DNA from: Volutella citrinella
Lineage: Eukaryota; Ascomycota; Sordariomycetes; Hypocreales; Nectriaceae
Assembly (NCBI GenBank): GCA_034401135.1
Contig: JAWZSP010000007.1
Location: 1,550,001-1,614,000 of the forward strand
Direction: 5' to 3'
Length of the DNA: 64,000 nucleotides
Below the pieces are notes generated by a model. That model was not told the origin of the DNA. It saw only the letters and a program-made list of their open reading frames with translations, and ran no database searches. This document shows positions 61,601 through 64,000 of the stretch, one piece after another; the first letter of the stretch is position 1, and every line of letters starts with the position of its first letter. Made by a program: the position numbers and the translations under genes.

Positions 61601-62092
61601 GTGCTGGGCCTCTTGTTCACCGAAACATATTGCAGTGTGGCTTTCAACCTGGTTGGCCATTGAAGCGGATTCACCTTTGCAGCTCGCATGAACCGTTGGC
61701 GTTTGGCGGGATGTCTGTACTGATAGGAGGCAATAAAGTACTAGTAGAGTACCTGTAGAAGGGTGCCTTGCCTCAGGAGCCCGCCCCGAGGATGGGAAAT
61801 GCCGAGCGCCAGTGCTGTGCCTTCCTTATTCCCCCCTCTGGGCTTCCAGAATGCCCTAGAGTTCCTACGCCGTGGCCCACCTCGTTGGCAGCGACCCTTC
61901 CAGCTTATTCTATGACTGCTGCATCATGAGTCACTTCTGCGTCACACAGGTTCTCTAAGTTTTCCGCCGAGATACTCAGGCCTTTGTGAATCACTTCAGA
62001 GGCAGCGAATCACGTGGGCAGGAGGCTGACCTTCAAAGGGGCTCTTTGTTCGCCTTGGGTTTCTTTCAACCTGCACCTCTTCTCATCAACAC
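52657..62092. other. 9.4-kb head-to-head intergenic region
   Basis: This is the longest gap in the window, between the PH-protein gene (-) and the gene at 62093 (+). The first about 400 bp is purine-rich on the + strand, as expected for a fungal leader read from the other strand. Elsewhere I find only frames below about 185 codons with no domain, several GTACCTTA words (53018, 54890), and no tRNA, array, satellite or transposon signature. The base composition is not AT-rich, so it is not a visibly RIP-mutated island. Confidence 0.5.
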
Positions 62093-64000
62093 ATGAAGAA
62101 TCAAACCCCTTACAAGATGCCGAGGAAAGTAAAACGAAGCTCCCCTGGCGAAGGGAGGCCTGCCGATATCCGTAAATACGGGGCGCTTGAATCGAAAGCG
62201 CGGCTACAACGATTTGATGTCGAGGTGACCAAGAAGACGCTTGCCGAGATACGGCAGGAATGGTGCCGCATGGCGCTGGGCATGATTACGCTTCCATCAC
62301 GAAACGTTTACATCCGAGGCGACTATGGCTACAACCAGGGCCTGTACTCGTACTCGAAGCACTTGATCGAGGTATGAGAGCAAAGAGCCCCCAGCGTTCA
62401 TTGAGCCGTGGACGTTACTGACTGGACAGTACATGGCGTATCTCAAACGCGACATGTGTCGACGAGACCCCCCGGGCCTATCGCGACTTCTCATGGGGTG
62501 GATGCCCTACGGCCAGGAAATCGCGGAGCTCGTAGCGGCTGATGGGTTCAAGTCATTGGAAACGTTTGCTGTTGCCCATGCCCAAGGTTGGGCGACATTG
62601 GCACCTGGAATGGTGAGTGGATTTCACTGCTGACTGCAATGCTGGAAACTAACAGTGTCATCGAGGCAATCCATGACTTGGCGGCTCATGGATTCCGTGG
62701 CGACCCCAGCGGCGCAGTCTTTCTCTCTCTGAACCCAGAATATACGAGTAAAGATTTTGGGAAGCATCCTGAGTTGGGTGCACATCGCGAGGCAGAGCAG
62801 ATGGCCCAAGTTTTGGAGCTGATCTCAAAAATAAATACTGCCTGCGGTAAGATACGGCCATACTGGGCGATCAGTAGCGAGACCAAGGAAGCTCCTCGCA
62901 AAAAGGGTGCGCAAGACGCACTCAAGTCCATGATCGACACCTTTGGCGAAGATCTGGTCAAGGCTGTTCGATCCCTTCCCACAGTCGACGACCTCAGCAG
63001 CGTGGTAGAATCGTTCAAGTTCTCAAAGGCTGCCCCTAAAAATGTCTTGACCCATACGGCATTTGTTTCATCGTTGGCGCTTTGTAAGTGGCCTGTCTCG
63101 TTCTCTGCTTCTGTGGCTAACATGGCGAAAGGGAGCGGTATTCAGGAAAGAAGAAACCTCATTCGGGTTCTACATTTTCAGAAAACTCCCTTCTTGGACC
63201 GCAGAGTTCTGGCCGTCTTTCTGAGGGCCTGTCCGCAGCTGAAGATGGTTGGTATATATGACTGCCCGTTGCTGCACTACGGAGATGTGATTTGCATTCT
63301 CGATCTCATTCATGAAATCAACCGAGAGCGCAGAGAGACTCCTGGCCTGCCTATGATCGAAGCCTTGGACTTTTACCCACGATATCATGCCGGGATCCCC
63401 TACAAACACCCACGAGCGGGCGCATATGGACTGTCATGGGCACCACTGGAAAATGATGTGGTGCAGAGGGGCTTCTTCTGCATCTTGATGCAAGCATATC
63501 TCAAGGCTAAACGAATGGGGCTGCGTTTGCTGTTTAACGAAGACAAGGCGTTCCGGACGTTTTGTTCGCAGCTCCCTTTCCTCCCATACGCAGTTCCTTG
63601 TTTCCTCGACGGTCTGAAGCGATATCTCGACTTGGCAAAGAAGGGCGGTGACTCGAACGAAAAGAAACAAGCACTGTACGACCTTCTGAAAGCGGTGCGA
63701 CTAGGGGTGGAGAACATCAACAATGACTGGCCAAGATGGTATTGCGAAAGTATGGGACAACGTCTTGCGTTTTGCTCTTCTTGTGGCTGCGAAATGCTTC
63801 AAGACCTTTTCAGCTTGTCGGCAAGGGCGTTGCGACCTCTCGACAGGGTTTGTTCGGGATGCCTCCTTCGCCAATGGCTTGACGAGGAGACGGATCATGA
63901 GAAAGCGGACATGCTTGAGGCTCTGAACCATCTCTTTGACAAGTGGAACCCCAAGGATTTCAACGTCGATGCCCCCTTCAGTCAACTTGGCAACGAATTG
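62093..64000 (+). CDS. Unnamed fungal protein with C-terminal Cys cluster, partial at window edge
   Basis: Exons are 62093-62371, 62430-62612, 62666-63083 and 63132 to beyond 64000, giving at least 583 aa with no stop in the window. Introns 1 and 3 are ordinary (GTATGA...CAG; 48-bp GTAAGT...AAG, in frame if retained). Intron 2 (62613-62665) ends in GAG because the earlier CAG overlaps the CTAAC branch point; using that CAG would create a stop within six codons. Exons 1-2 contain PRKVKRSSPGEG, GDYGYNQGLYSYSKHLIE and GWMPYGQEIAELV. The C-terminal part has a helical leucine-rich segment (RACPQLKMVGIYDCPLLHY), then cysteines 508, 511, 513, 534 and 537 (FCSSCGCEM and VCSGCLLRQW), spaced like a zinc-binding site. 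I do not recognise the family. The pattern recalls uncharacterised, expanded fungal proteins with F-box/LRR-like architecture. The start could be this ATG or the second at 62117. Confidence 0.75.

Noticed and set aside
1..64000. tRNA, rRNA, CRISPR arrays, LTR or DNA transposons
   Set aside because: I looked for GTTCRANYC T-loops with matching A-boxes, repeat-spacer arrays, long terminal or inverted repeats and transposase or reverse-transcriptase motifs, and found none convincing by eye. A tool search could still find degraded ones.

Overview
This is a nuclear window from a filamentous ascomycete, most likely a Sordariomycete and possibly Hypocreales. The protein families point that way, as do the short spliceosomal introns (about 48-105 bp, GTRNGT donors, CTAAC-like branch points, YAG acceptors) and the balanced base composition without AT-rich RIP islands. 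The order-level call is inference. I rebuilt gene models by joining exons by hand, and all junctions keep frame.

Layout: 1-7.3 kb has no recognisable gene. At 7.3-8.6 kb (+) is a seven-exon LaeA-like SAM methyltransferase. A minus-strand run follows: mitochondrial ATP synthase subunit g (10.4-11.1 kb), L-arabinitol 4-dehydrogenase (11.7-12.9 kb), a 60-residue secreted cysteine protein (15.7-15.9 kb), a WDR6/Trm734-like WD40 protein (17.6-21.0 kb) and a SUR7/PalI-type four-helix membrane protein (21.7-22.7 kb). After a 7 kb head-to-head gap come a PPZ-type Ser/Thr phosphatase (29.7-31.4 kb, +) and a glycine/arginine-rich mitochondrial protein (32.2-33.4 kb, +). On the minus strand follow the mitochondrial ribosome recycling factor (34.1-35.1 kb), succinate-semialdehyde dehydrogenase (35.5-37.2 kb) and a conserved fungal membrane protein (38.1-39.1 kb). 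A second head-to-head gap (5.9 kb) leads to a hybrid histidine kinase (44.95-49.45 kb, +). Converging on it is a PH-domain, Lys/Glu-rich protein (50.8-52.7 kb, -). A third head-to-head gap (9.4 kb) leads to an unnamed fungal protein with a C-terminal cysteine cluster that runs off the right edge (62.1 kb onward, +).

The content is mostly housekeeping and signalling: mitochondrial energy and translation (ATP20, RRF, SSADH, RGG protein), pentose catabolism (lad1), tRNA wobble methylation (WDR6-like), cell cortex (SUR7-like) and signalling (PPZ, histidine kinase). There is no biosynthetic cluster, mobile element, tRNA or rRNA that I can support. The most notable signals are the long gene-free intervals, which when complete are head-to-head; a GC-AG intron; a triple basic-Ser-Phe-Phe motif in the PH protein; an RGG block in a mitochondrially targeted protein; and the small cysteine-containing secreted protein.
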